Below, piece by piece: positions 9,896-19,043 of a stretch of 64,000 nucleotides of DNA. The position numbers and the translations under genes were made by a program. The notes below the pieces were generated by a model. The model ran no database searches. It worked only from the letters and a program-made list of their open reading frames with translations, and was not told the DNA's origin. This DNA is from JAJYSO01 sp964495935 (GTDB taxonomy: Bacteria; Bacteroidota; Bacteroidia; Flavobacteriales; Flavobacteriaceae): the NCBI GenBank assembly GCA_964495935.1, contig CAZBXQ010000008.1, positions 9,484 to 73,483 of the forward strand, read 5' to 3'. Every line of letters begins with the position of its first letter. The first letter of the stretch is position 1.

Positions 9896-10627
9896 ATGTC
9901 TGTAAATCGGAATGATTTAAATGCAATGTTTGTGAATTGCACCTTAAAGAAATCCCCGCAAAAAAGCCACACAGAAACACTCATGCGAGTGGCGCAGCGA
10001 ATCATGCAAAAAGAGGGAGTAGCCTTGGACGAGCTCCGGTTGGTGGATCATGACGTGCCAGATGGAGTTTATCCGGATATGACGGAGCATGGCTGGGAAG
10101 AAGATGAATGGCCGGATTTGTTTGAACGGATTATTTCTGCCGATATTTTGGTTATTGGCACACCAATATGGTTAGGGCAAATCTCATCGATCGCAAAAAA
10201 ACTTATTGAACGTCTCTATGCCATGAGTAGCAAAACCAATAAAAAGGGACAATATATTTTTTATGGAAAAGTAGGGGGGTGTATGATTACCGGAAATGAA
10301 GATGGGGTAAAGCACTGCGGAATGGAAATTTTGTATTCTTTACAACATATCGGCTATACCCTGCCTCCACAAGTCGATTGCGGCTGGATAGGTGAAATAG
10401 GTCCTGGCCCGAGTTATGGAGACACCGAATGGCAGGGAGAAGAAATAGAGCCACCAATGGGTTTTGATCATGAGTTTACCAACAAAAATCTCGTTTTTAT
10501 GACTTATAATCTTCTACAAATGGCTGCTCTCTTAAAAAATGTAGGTGGTTTTTCTTCTTATGGCAACTCCAATTCAAAATGGGAAGAAGGCATACAGTGG
10601 GGTTTTGAGAAACCACATAATTTCTAA
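9896..10627 (+). CDS. Flavodoxin-fold NAD(P)H-dependent oxidoreductase
   Basis: A 243-residue flavodoxin-like protein of the NADPH-dependent FMN reductase type. The N-terminal strand and loop FVNCTLKKSPQKSHTE is the FMN phosphate-binding segment, ADILVIGTPIWLGQISSIAKKLIERL is the classic second FMN loop, and KVGGCMITGNEDGVKHCGMEILYSLQHIGY matches the third. The C-terminal part (GPGPSYGD, FTNKNLVFMTYNLLQMAALL) is typical of family members described as flavodoxin family proteins. It probably reduces quinones or other small electrophiles in the cytosol as part of a stress response. The substrate is unknown. Confidence 0.85.
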   Translation: MSVNRNDLNAMFVNCTLKKSPQKSHTETLMRVAQRIMQKEGVALDELRLVDHDVPDGVYPDMTEHGWEEDEWPDLFERIISADILVIGTPIWLGQISSIAKKLIERLYAMSSKTNKKGQYIFYGKVGGCMITGNEDGVKHCGMEILYSLQHIGYTLPPQVDCGWIGEIGPGPSYGDTEWQGEEIEPPMGFDHEFTNKNLVFMTYNLLQMAALLKNVGGFSSYGNSNSKWEEGIQWGFEKPHNF

Positions 10628-10708
10628 GTGCTTTTTAAATTCAACGATTCGCACTTGATACTTAAATCTGATGTTTATAAATCAATTTAAAAATGAATAA
10701 TAAAAATT

Positions 10709-10957
10709 ATGGCTAAAGATCACGGAAAACAAATTAAGGATGATGAAAAATATGAGGCACTTCGTGAGGCAGGAATGAGCCGGTCAAAGGCTGCCCGTAT
10801 TGCCAATACAAAAGATGCAGGTAAAAAAGGTGGAAAAGCCAAGAAATATGAGAAACGAACGAAAGAAAATCTGTTGAAAGAAGCCCGGAAAGTGGGTATT
10901 AAAGGACGCAGCAAAATGAATAAAAAGGAATTAATTAAAGCCCTACGAAATTCTTGA
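10709..10957 (+). CDS. Small basic protein, DUF7218-like with Rho_N-type tail
   Basis: An 82-residue, strongly basic protein. The N-terminal KDHGKQIKDDEKYEALREAGMSRSKAARIAN block is a known small-protein signature (DUF7218-like). The C-terminal 35 residues (ENLLKEARKVGIKGRSKMNKKELIKALR) form a helix-extended-loop-helix of the Rho N-terminal / SAP-like kind, expected to contact nucleic acid. A second gene at 16093 shares the C-terminal module. It lies downstream of the flavodoxin gene in the stress-like cluster. A nucleic-acid-binding role is inferred from the fold and charge. Confidence 0.8.
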   Translation: MAKDHGKQIKDDEKYEALREAGMSRSKAARIANTKDAGKKGGKAKKYEKRTKENLLKEARKVGIKGRSKMNKKELIKALRNS

Positions 10958-11295
10958 CCATTGCCTTGGCCTTGTTGAATTACAAAAATAATCGAGGTAA
11001 TGATGGCTTATTCTCCATCAATTATATATTTGGTTTGAAAATTAAATAAAACTGGATTTTACTAACCCTTCGAGCATGCCCGAAGGGTTAAAATCCCAGG
11101 TAGAGTTTAATTTACACCTCTTCTTTTTAGACCAAGTAATGAATTTCAGCCAAGATAGGCTCTCACTTAAAATTTCAATGGGTCTAAGTAAAAGAATTAT
11201 TCGTCATATTTTATTTTGCGTATAGCAACTCTTATCACTGACCATGCGAGGAGTGATGGGTCTGAAAGATCCAGGAAATCTTATTAGTCTTCAAA
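10958..11295. other. Intergenic stretch between convergent genes
   Basis: 338 bases with no coding frame. It contains the 9-bp-stem hairpin at 11064-11089 listed separately; nothing else was recognised. Confidence 0.4.
11064..11089. terminator. Perfect 9-bp hairpin between convergent genes
   Basis: AACCCTTCG at 11064-11072 and CGAAGGGTT at 11081-11089 are perfect inverted arms around an 8-base loop. It lies between the convergent genes at 10709 and 11733. Neither strand has a good T-run after the stem, so factor-independent termination is uncertain. Confidence 0.45.
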
Positions 11296-11733
11296 TTATT
11301 TTTTGTTTTGATCCCTGATCTTCTGTTCTAACTCTTTTACTTCCTTTTCAGCCTTCTCCTTGTCTTTTCTGGCTTTTTGTGCTTCATCTTCTTTTCCTTC
11401 ACGAATCGCCCTTTCGATTTTTTCATTGGCATTTTTTACCCGATCTTTTGCTTTCTTTAAGGCCGCTTTATCCTTCCCGAGGATTCGATTTGTTTTTTCT
11501 TCTACTTTGTCCATCGCATTTCCATGACGTTCTGAGGTATTTTCGTTCTTGTTCATATTCCTATCCCGATTTAAAGGTCGAGTTTCTGTACCGCGATTTT
11601 CCATATTATTTCTTGGGGTCTCGGTTTCACTGGGATCATTTCCAGTGTTTCTCTTTTTTTGATCTTTGCAAGAAGATAACGTAATTGCAATTAAAAATGT
11701 ACTTAGAATGAAAGTTAAAACTGACTTTCTCAT
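11296..11733 (-). CDS. Lipoprotein with Lys/Glu-rich coiled coil
   Basis: A 145-residue protein with a lipoprotein signal peptide: a basic start, a hydrophobic stretch (residues about 6-19) and the lipobox LSSC, placing the lipidated Cys at residue 21. The middle is low-complexity Asn/Arg/Glu/Thr. Residues about 75-142 are a highly charged heptad-rich coiled coil (KAKDRVKNANEKIERAIREGKEDEAQKARKDKEKAEKEVKELEQKI). It is likely anchored in the inner or outer membrane facing the periplasm. No function can be assigned; its setting among small stress genes suggests envelope stress. Confidence 0.75.
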   Translation of the reverse strand: MRKSVLTFILSTFLIAITLSSCKDQKKRNTGNDPSETETPRNNMENRGTETRPLNRDRNMNKNENTSERHGNAMDKVEEKTNRILGKDKAALKKAKDRVKNANEKIERAIREGKEDEAQKARKDKEKAEKEVKELEQKIRDQNKK

Positions 11734-11893
11734 AATTCAGATTTTAATGGTTAATTAGTTTCATTTTTTATGACAACCCAGATGAGGTTTAAATCGTCTC
11801 AGGTTTACAAAAGATAAACATAGAAGGAATTGGTCATACGCTTTTGTCCAATAAAATGTATAATTAATCATAAAAAACATAGCCAATCTGAGG

Positions 11894-12802
11894 TTATGAT
11901 GGTTTTGTTCCGACTTCTTCAATGATAAAGAATCCATCGTCGCCTTGATCTTGATACAAGGGCATAAAAATATAAGCATTCCATTTACTGTAGATGGGCC
12001 TGTTGTTTTGATAAGCAAGTAATTGACCTTTTTTTACGGCCTGAAAATTGATAAAACCCGGCTCCATCTTAAAGGTATCTTCCGTGTTCAGACTGTGTCT
12101 GTATTTTATTTGGAAGATTTTTTGATTTTCTTTTTTGCGTTCAAAGTAGTTTGTGAGTTTAGTATTGTTCTCTAAATCTTCTAATTTTAATCCACAAGCT
12201 TTTTGAAGTGTTAACCAAATCATTCTTTCATGATTGCTAACCGCTTTTTGACTATGATGTTGCCCCGCCTCGAAAACAAAACCGGTTAGTCCAATCTGAC
12301 TTTCATAATTATCGATACAACCCTTTACAATATCTGATAAACCTTGGACGACAATGGAGGGGAACCGCTTTGCCCAAGCTTTGTTTGCCCCCTTATCCTG
12401 TACCGAAATGTAGGGTTTGCTATTAGCCGAAGTTGTATGGCAATCCAGAAAATACTGTCGCTCAAAACCCTTCTCTAAATACTTCTTCAATTCCTTGATA
12501 ATGTTAAACATTTCCTTCTTTTCATGAGAGTCTTCTGATTTTGAAGATATGTTTTTCCGAGTCCAAGTTCTGTTTAAATCTTCGTCTATATAGCGAATAT
12601 TTTGTGTTAATGCTTTTCGATTTCCACTGCAGCCCACCACCTTCCCTTTAATGCGAGGTTGTTTGCGATTTAATAGCGTAAAAACTTTTTGTAATGCAAA
12701 TATACCAGCGGGCTCGTTTCCATGAATTCCCGCTGTGATAAACAACAAAGCACCTTTTATGCCAGAGCTATAGGTTCCGATGATCCTCGATATATTTCTC
12801 AT
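11894..12802 (-). CDS. AstE/aspartoacylase-family zinc hydrolase
   Basis: A zinc-dependent M14-like hydrolase of the succinylglutamate desuccinylase / aspartoacylase group. HGNEPAG near residue 28 supplies the zinc-binding His and Glu, DLNRTW near residue 78 is the substrate-carboxylate Arg motif, and FLDCHTTSANSKPYI near residue 118 supplies the second zinc His. FVFEAGQHHS is the downstream catalytic Glu region. At 302 residues it is the usual length. It is the last gene of a three-gene operon with a DUF1704 peptidase and an ATP-grasp ligase, seven bases after the latter. An amide-cleaving step on a small amidated or peptide-like molecule is inferred. Confidence 0.85.
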   Translation of the reverse strand: MRNISRIIGTYSSGIKGALLFITAGIHGNEPAGIFALQKVFTLLNRKQPRIKGKVVGCSGNRKALTQNIRYIDEDLNRTWTRKNISSKSEDSHEKKEMFNIIKELKKYLEKGFERQYFLDCHTTSANSKPYISVQDKGANKAWAKRFPSIVVQGLSDIVKGCIDNYESQIGLTGFVFEAGQHHSQKAVSNHERMIWLTLQKACGLKLEDLENNTKLTNYFERKKENQKIFQIKYRHSLNTEDTFKMEPGFINFQAVKKGQLLAYQNNRPIYSKWNAYIFMPLYQDQGDDGFFIIEEVGTKPS

Positions 12803-12809
12803 AATTGTA

Positions 12810-13877
12810 TTAATTAGTCGTCGATGGGGAATCTGTGGTTGCCAATTCTCGATTAGACCAAGTGGATCGCTCCTTTTTATAGGCTACTTTTCTTTCCAAA
12901 GCTTTAACCACGGAGTCGGTAAAATCAACCATTCCGGTTTTTTTATAGCTGTCCATCCCCCCCGGACTTAAAACATTAATTTCAATTAGCTTATCGGCCA
13001 CGATATCAAGACCCGCAAAAAAAATCCCATCTTGTTTTAATTTTGGCCCAACCACAGCAACGATATGCTTTATTTCCGGCGTTAATTTTCCTCTACTCGG
13101 GGTAGCTCCAAGGGTAAGATTACTACGGAATTCGCGTTTATCGTCATTAACTCGTCTGATGATGGCCAATTCTCCATCTTGTTTTAAAATTTTTCCGTTG
13201 ATCATGAGTACACGTACATCACCCTTACTTATTGCAGACAGATATTCCTGACCGATTACGTAACCCTGATCTGTCAGCGTCGTCAAGATTTGATTGATAT
13301 TTCTTCTCTTTCTTCCAATTTTATATACGTTTTGACCCCGGCTCCCTTCCAATGGTTTCAATACCATCTGATGGTTGTTTTTCTCCCAAAACTTTAAGAT
13401 CTCTTTTTTATCGCGGGTGATGATACTGTTCGGTTTTATTTCGGCCGGTAATTCTTCAAAATAGAGTTTATCGATAAAAGCCTGACTTAAACCGGCAGGG
13501 TCATTTACCACCAAAACGCCATTTTTTTTAATCATTTGTGCAAACGAAATACTACAGTGTTCTGCCCATTCTCTTCCCGGGGTCTCTTGTGTGGGATTAT
13601 TCCGAAGGAAAAGAACATCTATGTTCTTGCTATCAATGGTCTCTCGTTTTAAATCTTCATGCTTTACTGGTGCCCAAAATTCATCTATGGTATCATATTT
13701 AATATCTTTGGGAATCTTCTTACAACGAAGATAAATTCCTTTGTCGCGATAAAAAATAAAATCACCGGCTCCCATCACATAGACCTCGTGCCCACGCTTG
13801 TGAGCTTTCCTTAAAATAATAACGGAAGTTCCGAAGCCCTCGGTCTCAATATCATTTAATACAAAACAGATTTTCAT
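12810..13877 (-). CDS. Glutathione-synthase-like ATP-grasp ligase
   Basis: A 355-residue ATP-grasp enzyme of the GshB/RimK type. It shows a pre-ATP-grasp Rossmann half (MKICFVLNDIETEGFGTS, LFLRNNPTQETPGREW), a VVNDPAGLSQAFIDKLYFEELPAEIKPNSIIT segment matching GshB, the phosphate-binding LKPLEGSRGQNVYKI, a DVRVLMINGKIL strand, and a metal-binding ending IEINVLSPGGMDS (E..N). It would form an amide bond using ATP. The DUF1704 gene is 32 bases upstream and the AstE-like gene 7 bases downstream, so it may ligate an amino acid to a small peptide rather than make glutathione. The fold is certain; the substrate is open. Confidence 0.85.
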   Translation of the reverse strand: MKICFVLNDIETEGFGTSVIILRKAHKRGHEVYVMGAGDFIFYRDKGIYLRCKKIPKDIKYDTIDEFWAPVKHEDLKRETIDSKNIDVLFLRNNPTQETPGREWAEHCSISFAQMIKKNGVLVVNDPAGLSQAFIDKLYFEELPAEIKPNSIITRDKKEILKFWEKNNHQMVLKPLEGSRGQNVYKIGRKRRNINQILTTLTDQGYVIGQEYLSAISKGDVRVLMINGKILKQDGELAIIRRVNDDKREFRSNLTLGATPSRGKLTPEIKHIVAVVGPKLKQDGIFFAGLDIVADKLIEINVLSPGGMDSYKKTGMVDFTDSVVKALERKVAYKKERSTWSNRELATTDSPSTTN

Positions 13878-13909
13878 GATTTTATGTATCGGTTTGTTAA
13901 TACTTATTT

Positions 13910-15745
13910 CTATACCATCTTAGAGAGTGCTAGCCCGTCTCTCAATTTTTTCATTCGTTTCTTAAAATCTTTATTTTCGTAATAACTTGGTTTCAGTTGA
14001 GCGGGCTTTAAAATTTTTCTTTCGATGAGTTGACGGATTAAAGAAACATGCTCTAAAGCAAATTTTCCGGATAACAAAATGTCGAAGTTTCCTCCTTCCT
14101 GTAAGTAATCTCGGAGTTGTACCAACCCTCGTAAATAGACGATGTCTTTTAAAAAACCTCCACCCTGGAAAATCCTGGAAGTGATATTAAATGCAGGGTG
14201 TTTTGAAAACCCGTAGGTGTAATGCAGCAGGTGAAAGACCTCTTTAAAACTGGCATCATTTAACAATGCATCTCCAGCGACGACACGACCAGCGACCAAA
14301 CGCAGTCGGTTCCCGGAGAGTCCACCAACCAAATATTCAGATAAGACAGCCAGTCCTTCCTGCAAAGAATCGTAGCCTGCAAATCCTTGTGACAACTGAG
14401 TAAGGGGCTGCTGTTTCCCATTATAAAAAGTCAAGACATGGGTTCCTATTTCATGCTGAATAATACCCTGCGCCTTGTTTTTGGTCATGGTGTAGTCTGC
14501 AGGGACATAAAGTTCTCCTCTGGAAACCATGATGATGTTTACATCTTTTCGAATATGGACGCGGCTTTTAAAATCAGGCCTCTGCTCTCGAAAATAATTA
14601 AATTCCTTTTCGGCCATTTTTTGAAAATCATCTGCATTTACTTCTTTAGTCTTTTCTTGATGGACATTTTCCTCAAGGGTGTTCAGGACTAATTTTGCCT
14701 CATATAAGATGTTTTTTTTGACGCCCTTATAGAGTCGCAAACTCCTAAATAAAAATTTTTTAGTATCCCGCTCTTTTAGCATCGTCAATTCCTGGTCGAT
14801 TTCCTCTCTTTTTTCTCCATAGAGGAAAGCCAGTGCCGGATCATCAATTTCCTCAATGCGAAGATTGTAAAGTTTTCGCTTAAGTAAATCAGGGTCAATG
14901 GGTAAAAGACGATAATGAAAAGGAGGGATTATTTCATATTTGCTCTCAAAAAAAGTCTTCCGAATGGATTGAACATTCACCGGTGCAACCAATAATAAAA
15001 ATTGATAAGCATTTTCAATAGCTGTTAATTGTTGATCAATTTCGAATAATTTATCGTGTATCTTCCTTTTGCGTAAGGCAGCATAACTGTTTATATCTGA
15101 AGGGGTTTGTACCCGTACAAATTCAAAAATCGACTTTTGTAATGCAGCAATAAAACCTTTTTTTAAATTCTCAAAAACTATCGGATAAGTTGCTCCATTG
15201 GATTTCATATATATCGGAGGAATTTCAAGCCCGATAAAAGTACAGCCCAAATTCTTTAATTCATCTATACTGAAAAAGCCGGCTTTTTGTGAATTTAGGC
15301 GGCTTTTGGTTTGTTCTATTCGGACGTTTAAGATGTTGTTTTGCCGTTTTTCGTTTTTGATTTTTTGCAACTCTTTTTGGAGCACTTTAAGAGAAATGGG
15401 TAATTTATGAGCAGGTCCTCGAATCACAAATTCTGAACTTTCGAGGGGACCGGAATAGATTTCGATAAAAATGAAAGACCCAAATCGAGTACTCATCTTT
15501 TTAGATATATTTTTTACCATGGAATGAAAATATTCAAAGTTTCCATTTTCTATGATCAAATATGAACCGGTAGATTCTGCTAACTGAATCATCTCTTTAT
15601 CATTGGATGACTTCCGGTAGATGATTAAAAAAGGTCTGTCATTATCCAAATACAATTTTCCGCCATACTTCAATTCTATCTCGGCTCCTCCTTCCGAGTT
15701 TAAAGCTTCAATGACATTCTTTTTGTTCCGGGCAGTATTGTTCAT
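13910..15745 (-). CDS. DUF1704 / QEGLA-motif zinc metallopeptidase
   Basis: A 611-residue protein of the family annotated as flavohemoglobin expression-modulating QEGLA motif protein (DUF1704). Its defining pieces are present: the zinc motif HEIGTH (HExxxH) near residue 430 and DSLQEGLAVLSEYLVGGL about 25 residues later. The eukaryotic members (MATCAP) are tubulin tyrosine carboxypeptidases, so a carboxypeptidase-like activity is plausible. The N-terminal half is not recognisable to me. It heads the operon with an ATP-grasp ligase and an AstE-like hydrolase. The name from Vibrio refers to an indirect effect and should not be taken as function. Confidence 0.85.
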   Translation of the reverse strand: MNNTARNKKNVIEALNSEGGAEIELKYGGKLYLDNDRPFLIIYRKSSNDKEMIQLAESTGSYLIIENGNFEYFHSMVKNISKKMSTRFGSFIFIEIYSGPLESSEFVIRGPAHKLPISLKVLQKELQKIKNEKRQNNILNVRIEQTKSRLNSQKAGFFSIDELKNLGCTFIGLEIPPIYMKSNGATYPIVFENLKKGFIAALQKSIFEFVRVQTPSDINSYAALRKRKIHDKLFEIDQQLTAIENAYQFLLLVAPVNVQSIRKTFFESKYEIIPPFHYRLLPIDPDLLKRKLYNLRIEEIDDPALAFLYGEKREEIDQELTMLKERDTKKFLFRSLRLYKGVKKNILYEAKLVLNTLEENVHQEKTKEVNADDFQKMAEKEFNYFREQRPDFKSRVHIRKDVNIIMVSRGELYVPADYTMTKNKAQGIIQHEIGTHVLTFYNGKQQPLTQLSQGFAGYDSLQEGLAVLSEYLVGGLSGNRLRLVAGRVVAGDALLNDASFKEVFHLLHYTYGFSKHPAFNITSRIFQGGGFLKDIVYLRGLVQLRDYLQEGGNFDILLSGKFALEHVSLIRQLIERKILKPAQLKPSYYENKDFKKRMKKLRDGLALSKMV

Positions 15746-16092
15746 AATATATGATTTTCGGCAACATAAATTAGCGACAAAAATTCCGGATATTTTGTCG
15801 TAAAAAAAATAATATTAATCTTTTCAAATAAAAGGTTAGGAAACCAACTGGCATAGTGTTACATAGAGATGTGCTTTCCAAAAAGCCCTGCCGAAAGAAT
15901 TGGATATAAGAGGTAAAATAGAAGAGTTCTCGGAGGATGTACGATTTAGAATGCCGTATGAAAAGTGTTTTATTATTTCTTGAAGTCAAACCCAGAGGAT
16001 TTATATTTTTTGGGTTAACTTCTCTATTTATTGAGTTAAACCATAAAAGAAAAAAACAGGAATTTTATAAAACATCTTTTAATAGAACAATT
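15746..16092. other. Intergenic region upstream of the DUF1704 operon
   Basis: 347 bases between divergent genes. A plus-strand frame is open from 15937 into the gene at 16093, but its upstream part does not resemble a protein family. No RNA gene or clear promoter pair was identified. Confidence 0.35.
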
Positions 16093-16320
16093 ATGATTCA
16101 AAGTGAAAGCAAGAATGTCGATGGTAAAGATAAAGGAACTAATGATTCCAATACGGCGAGGATAGCAGATAAACGAAAGTCTGATAAAAAGAGACCGACG
16201 GATAAAAAATATAATCTTCGAAGTAAAGAAGACCTCCGACAAAAGGCGAAACACGTGGGAATTAAAGGATATAAAAGGATGAGCAAGGACGAGCTTGTAA
16301 AAGCTCTGGAAGAAGCTTAA
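16093..16320 (+). CDS. Small basic protein with Rho_N/SAP-type C-terminus
   Basis: A 75-residue Lys-rich protein. The C-terminal module (NLRSKEDLRQKAKHVGIKGYKRMSKDELVKALEEA) matches that of the 10709 gene (E.LL..A..VGIKG...M.K.EL.KAL), which is Rho N-terminal / SAP-like. The N-terminal 40 residues are low complexity and differ from the other copy. A longer frame opens at 15937 but adds 52 residues with no family resemblance, so I take the ATG at 16093. Likely a nucleic-acid-associated stress protein; function unknown. Confidence 0.7.
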   Translation: MIQSESKNVDGKDKGTNDSNTARIADKRKSDKKRPTDKKYNLRSKEDLRQKAKHVGIKGYKRMSKDELVKALEEA

Positions 16321-16443
16321 GGAAAAAATTCTCTCAAGGGGGCGACAGTGTTAGGTTTGGTCTTACAATGAGTCCTCCATATAAACTCTATCAAAACCCT
16401 CTCCTTATACATCATTCCTAAATAAATAACTATATTTATAGCT

Positions 16444-16653
16444 ATGAAGGCGTTATTTGTTTCTTTTTTGGTTTTGGTGGTGCTTTTTGTAGCTGGTGGG
16501 ACACTGTTTAAAATAGCGGTGCTTTTTTATGGAATTTCAACTGCCTTTATTCAAGGCCTCTTTGGCACCGGTCCCGTTTTTACTATGATATTCACGCTTG
16601 CAGCCTTATCTCTTCTCTTGTTTAGAGTGTTGTTTATCCGAAAGAAAGCCTAA
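16444..16653 (+). CDS. Small hydrophobic membrane protein, unknown function
   Basis: A 69-residue protein with two hydrophobic segments (residues about 3-30 and 45-64) and a basic C-terminus (RVLFIRKKA), compatible with an inner-membrane hairpin with both ends in the cytosol. I do not recognise the family. It stands alone between the Rho_N-like gene and the Fic gene. The consistent membrane pattern supports coding, but a chance frame cannot be excluded. Confidence 0.5.
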   Translation: MKALFVSFLVLVVLFVAGGTLFKIAVLFYGISTAFIQGLFGTGPVFTMIFTLAALSLLLFRVLFIRKKA

Positions 16654-17022
16654 TAAATACCTGCTTTCCTCGTTTTTTTAACTCGTATGGTTTTTCTTTT
16701 TATGATTTCGAAAAGGAATGAAGTGTAACGGTCATAAGTCGGATAAACAAAATGGAAATCTGGAAGTATGGGAGTTTCAAGACCTTTTAAATAAAAGCAT
16801 AGAGGTCGGAATGTGGCAAAGCAGAATAGAGGGAAATGACTGCAACGACAAGTTTATAAGCTTTAGTCCCTGTTTTAATTTTTATTCTTCACCCCGGGTG
16901 ATATACGAACTATATTTTTTGAAGTAATTAAATTTCATAAAATGACTTATTTTTAATTGTTATTCGTGTGAGTAAATACATTTTCATGGTATATTTGTAA
17001 TAGGATTTCATATAATATTGAT
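16654..17022. other. Intergenic region upstream of the Fic gene
   Basis: 369 bases. A 69-residue frame at 16718 lacks any recognisable pattern and I do not call it. A TATATTTG sequence at 16991-16998 is a good -7 element for the Fic gene, but no TTTG lies at the right distance upstream, so the promoter is only half supported. Confidence 0.35.
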
Positions 17023-18564
17023 ATGGATACTCATTTTTCACGAGAAGTAACTGTTTTTCATGACCGTCTTTTACCGGAAAAAGGAACTCTTGTCGGATAT
17101 TCACAACTTATCAATATCCTTGAGAACAAGAGCGATAAAAAGCTTCCCCTTCCAGATGTAATGGCCATCATCACAAAAAAACATCAACGCTACGATACGG
17201 ATAAATGGCAAGTATTTACCATTCGGCATAAACCCAATAATGATCTTAAAAGCCATTTGATTTTTGCCTTAAAATACGAGGCTCTGGACTTGTATATTTT
17301 AAAAACCTTTTTTCGGGAGTTTGGTAGAAAAGTTGTTTTACAAATGCTTGAAGAAACCCCTACCAGTAAATACACCCGGAGAGCATGGTTTTTATATGAA
17401 TGGTTGTTAGGCCAAAAATTGAAAGTCCCGGATCTCAAACAGGGCACTTATGTTGACCTTGTGAATTCAACCCTTCAGTACGTCGGACCATCGATCAACT
17501 CAGCGCGGCATCGTATTCATAATAATCTCCCGGGAACGGTAGAATATTGTCCTCTAATTCGAAAAACAGAGCGTTTAAAAAATTTTATTGAAAAAGGATT
17601 TTCCAACGCTATTGAAGCAGGACTCAGTAAACGAAGCAGGGAACTGGTACGGCGAATGGCGGCTTTTCTATTATTAAAAGATTCCAGAGCTTCTTTTGCT
17701 ATTGAAGGGGAATATCCTCCCGATATACGTGCTCGAAACTGGGGCAAGGTCATCGGACAGTCCGGAAAAATAGGGTTGACACTTGAAGAGGTGGAACGTT
17801 TACAACATATCGTTATCGGAAAAAAAAAGCTCAAAAATATGGGATTGCGAAGCGAAGAGGGGTTTATAGGGACACACGATAGAGAGACCTTCGCGCCGCT
17901 TCCTGATCATATCTCAGCACGAGCAAAAGATTTGGCTTCTCTCATGAAAGGCTTATTGGAAGCCAATTCGATTCTCCAAAAACAAGGGTATGATCCGGTT
18001 TTGACAGCTGCCACGATTGCCTTTGGATTTGTGTTTATCCATCCTCTTGCTGATGGAAATGGTCGGATACATCGCTATATCATACATCATATCCTTGCCA
18101 AAATGGGATACACCAAAAGAGGAATGATTTTCCCGGTGTCTTCGGCTATTATTGATCGCATTGATGAGTACCAAGACATCCTTGAACATTATTCCGCTCC
18201 GAGAGTTAATTTAATCCGATGGGAGGAAGCAACTGACCATAATATTGCCATCAAGAATGAAACTATTGATTTATATCGGTATTTTGACCTTACCCAACAG
18301 GCGGAATTTCTTTACCAATGCGTAGAAGATACTATTGAAAAGATTATTCCCGAAGAATTAGATTATCTTGAAAAATATGATCGGCTTACTCAATCGATAA
18401 ATAACGTAGTATCATTGCCTAATACCAAAGTTGACCTACTTATCAAATTCTTAAATCAAAACAAAGGAAAATTGTCTCATAAGAAACGGAGAAAATATTT
18501 TGAGGAATTGAAAGGCGAAGAAGTTGAAATAATCGAAGGTCAATATAGAGATCTTTTTGAGTGA
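17023..18564 (+). CDS. Fic family protein (AMP-transferase type)
   Basis: A 513-residue Fic protein. The active-site motif HPLADGNGRIHR lies near residues 345-356 and matches HPFxxGNGR, with the catalytic His present. An inhibitory-helix motif SFAIEGE (S/T-x3-E-G) is near residues 226-232, placing self-inhibition N-terminal to the Fic core. The N-terminal 200 residues are not recognised; the C-terminal 120 residues are helical and charged. The activity would be transfer of AMP or another nucleotide monophosphate to a protein hydroxyl, held off until the inhibitory Glu is displaced. It is the last chromosomal gene before the ICE, and no separate antitoxin lies beside it. Confidence 0.9.
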   Translation: MDTHFSREVTVFHDRLLPEKGTLVGYSQLINILENKSDKKLPLPDVMAIITKKHQRYDTDKWQVFTIRHKPNNDLKSHLIFALKYEALDLYILKTFFREFGRKVVLQMLEETPTSKYTRRAWFLYEWLLGQKLKVPDLKQGTYVDLVNSTLQYVGPSINSARHRIHNNLPGTVEYCPLIRKTERLKNFIEKGFSNAIEAGLSKRSRELVRRMAAFLLLKDSRASFAIEGEYPPDIRARNWGKVIGQSGKIGLTLEEVERLQHIVIGKKKLKNMGLRSEEGFIGTHDRETFAPLPDHISARAKDLASLMKGLLEANSILQKQGYDPVLTAATIAFGFVFIHPLADGNGRIHRYIIHHILAKMGYTKRGMIFPVSSAIIDRIDEYQDILEHYSAPRVNLIRWEEATDHNIAIKNETIDLYRYFDLTQQAEFLYQCVEDTIEKIIPEELDYLEKYDRLTQSINNVVSLPNTKVDLLIKFLNQNKGKLSHKKRRKYFEELKGEEVEIIEGQYRDLFE

Positions 18565-19043
18565 TGAAATTCCTGAGAAGGCTCAAAGAATATCCTTTTT
18601 TAAGAGTTTTGATCTATATTAATTTCATTTCTTGTTTAAATGACTGTCAAGATTGGGCAGATGTTTTGATAGGTTGAATATAAAAATGGGGGAAGAAAAA
18701 AATAGTATCCACTACTGGTCTGTCAATAGATGATTTATCTCGCAAACATCAATTAACCTCACTAAAGCCTGCAAGACTTCATTAAATAAAAATAGCTGAT
18801 TTTATCAAAACTGGCTGTAAAGTCGGCTGTAATCTATGTAACTGACCAGTGGTCAGCTGATGTTGCGGAGATAGAGGAGGAGTCGCTCCCTTTTACCCTC
18901 TATCCTAATTAAGTTAAGCTTTCATCAGCTATTGATTTTGCCAAAGTAAAGGATCCATTCTTTACAAGAGGGCTGCTTCACGATAAATCATTTTCCTGAC
19001 CAACATTTAATGTTGTACCTGCGTCCATTTTCAGGCATAAAAA
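18565..19043. other. Gene-free stretch left of the ICE; contains a perfect palindrome
   Basis: About 480 bases with no convincing frame. At 18842-18856 CTGACCA, G, TGGTCAG form a perfect 7-bp palindrome with a single central base, a plausible protein-binding site or relic. Nothing else is recognised. Confidence 0.35.

Noticed and set aside
11761..12018. An 85-residue minus-strand frame overlapping the AstE-like gene
   Set aside because: It lies in another frame of the clear AstE-like coding sequence and does not resemble a protein.
15937..16092. A 52-residue N-terminal extension of the 16093 gene
   Set aside because: The extension has unlike composition and no match to the paralogue at 10709; the ATG at 16093 gives a complete small protein.
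16718..16927. A 69-residue plus-strand frame before the Fic gene
   Set aside because: No domain, signal or composition supports it; isolated and AT-biased.
18842..18856. The CTGACCA-G-TGGTCAG palindrome as an ICE end site
   Set aside because: It lies outside attL, and its bases differ from the TGACCG double motif found at both ends.
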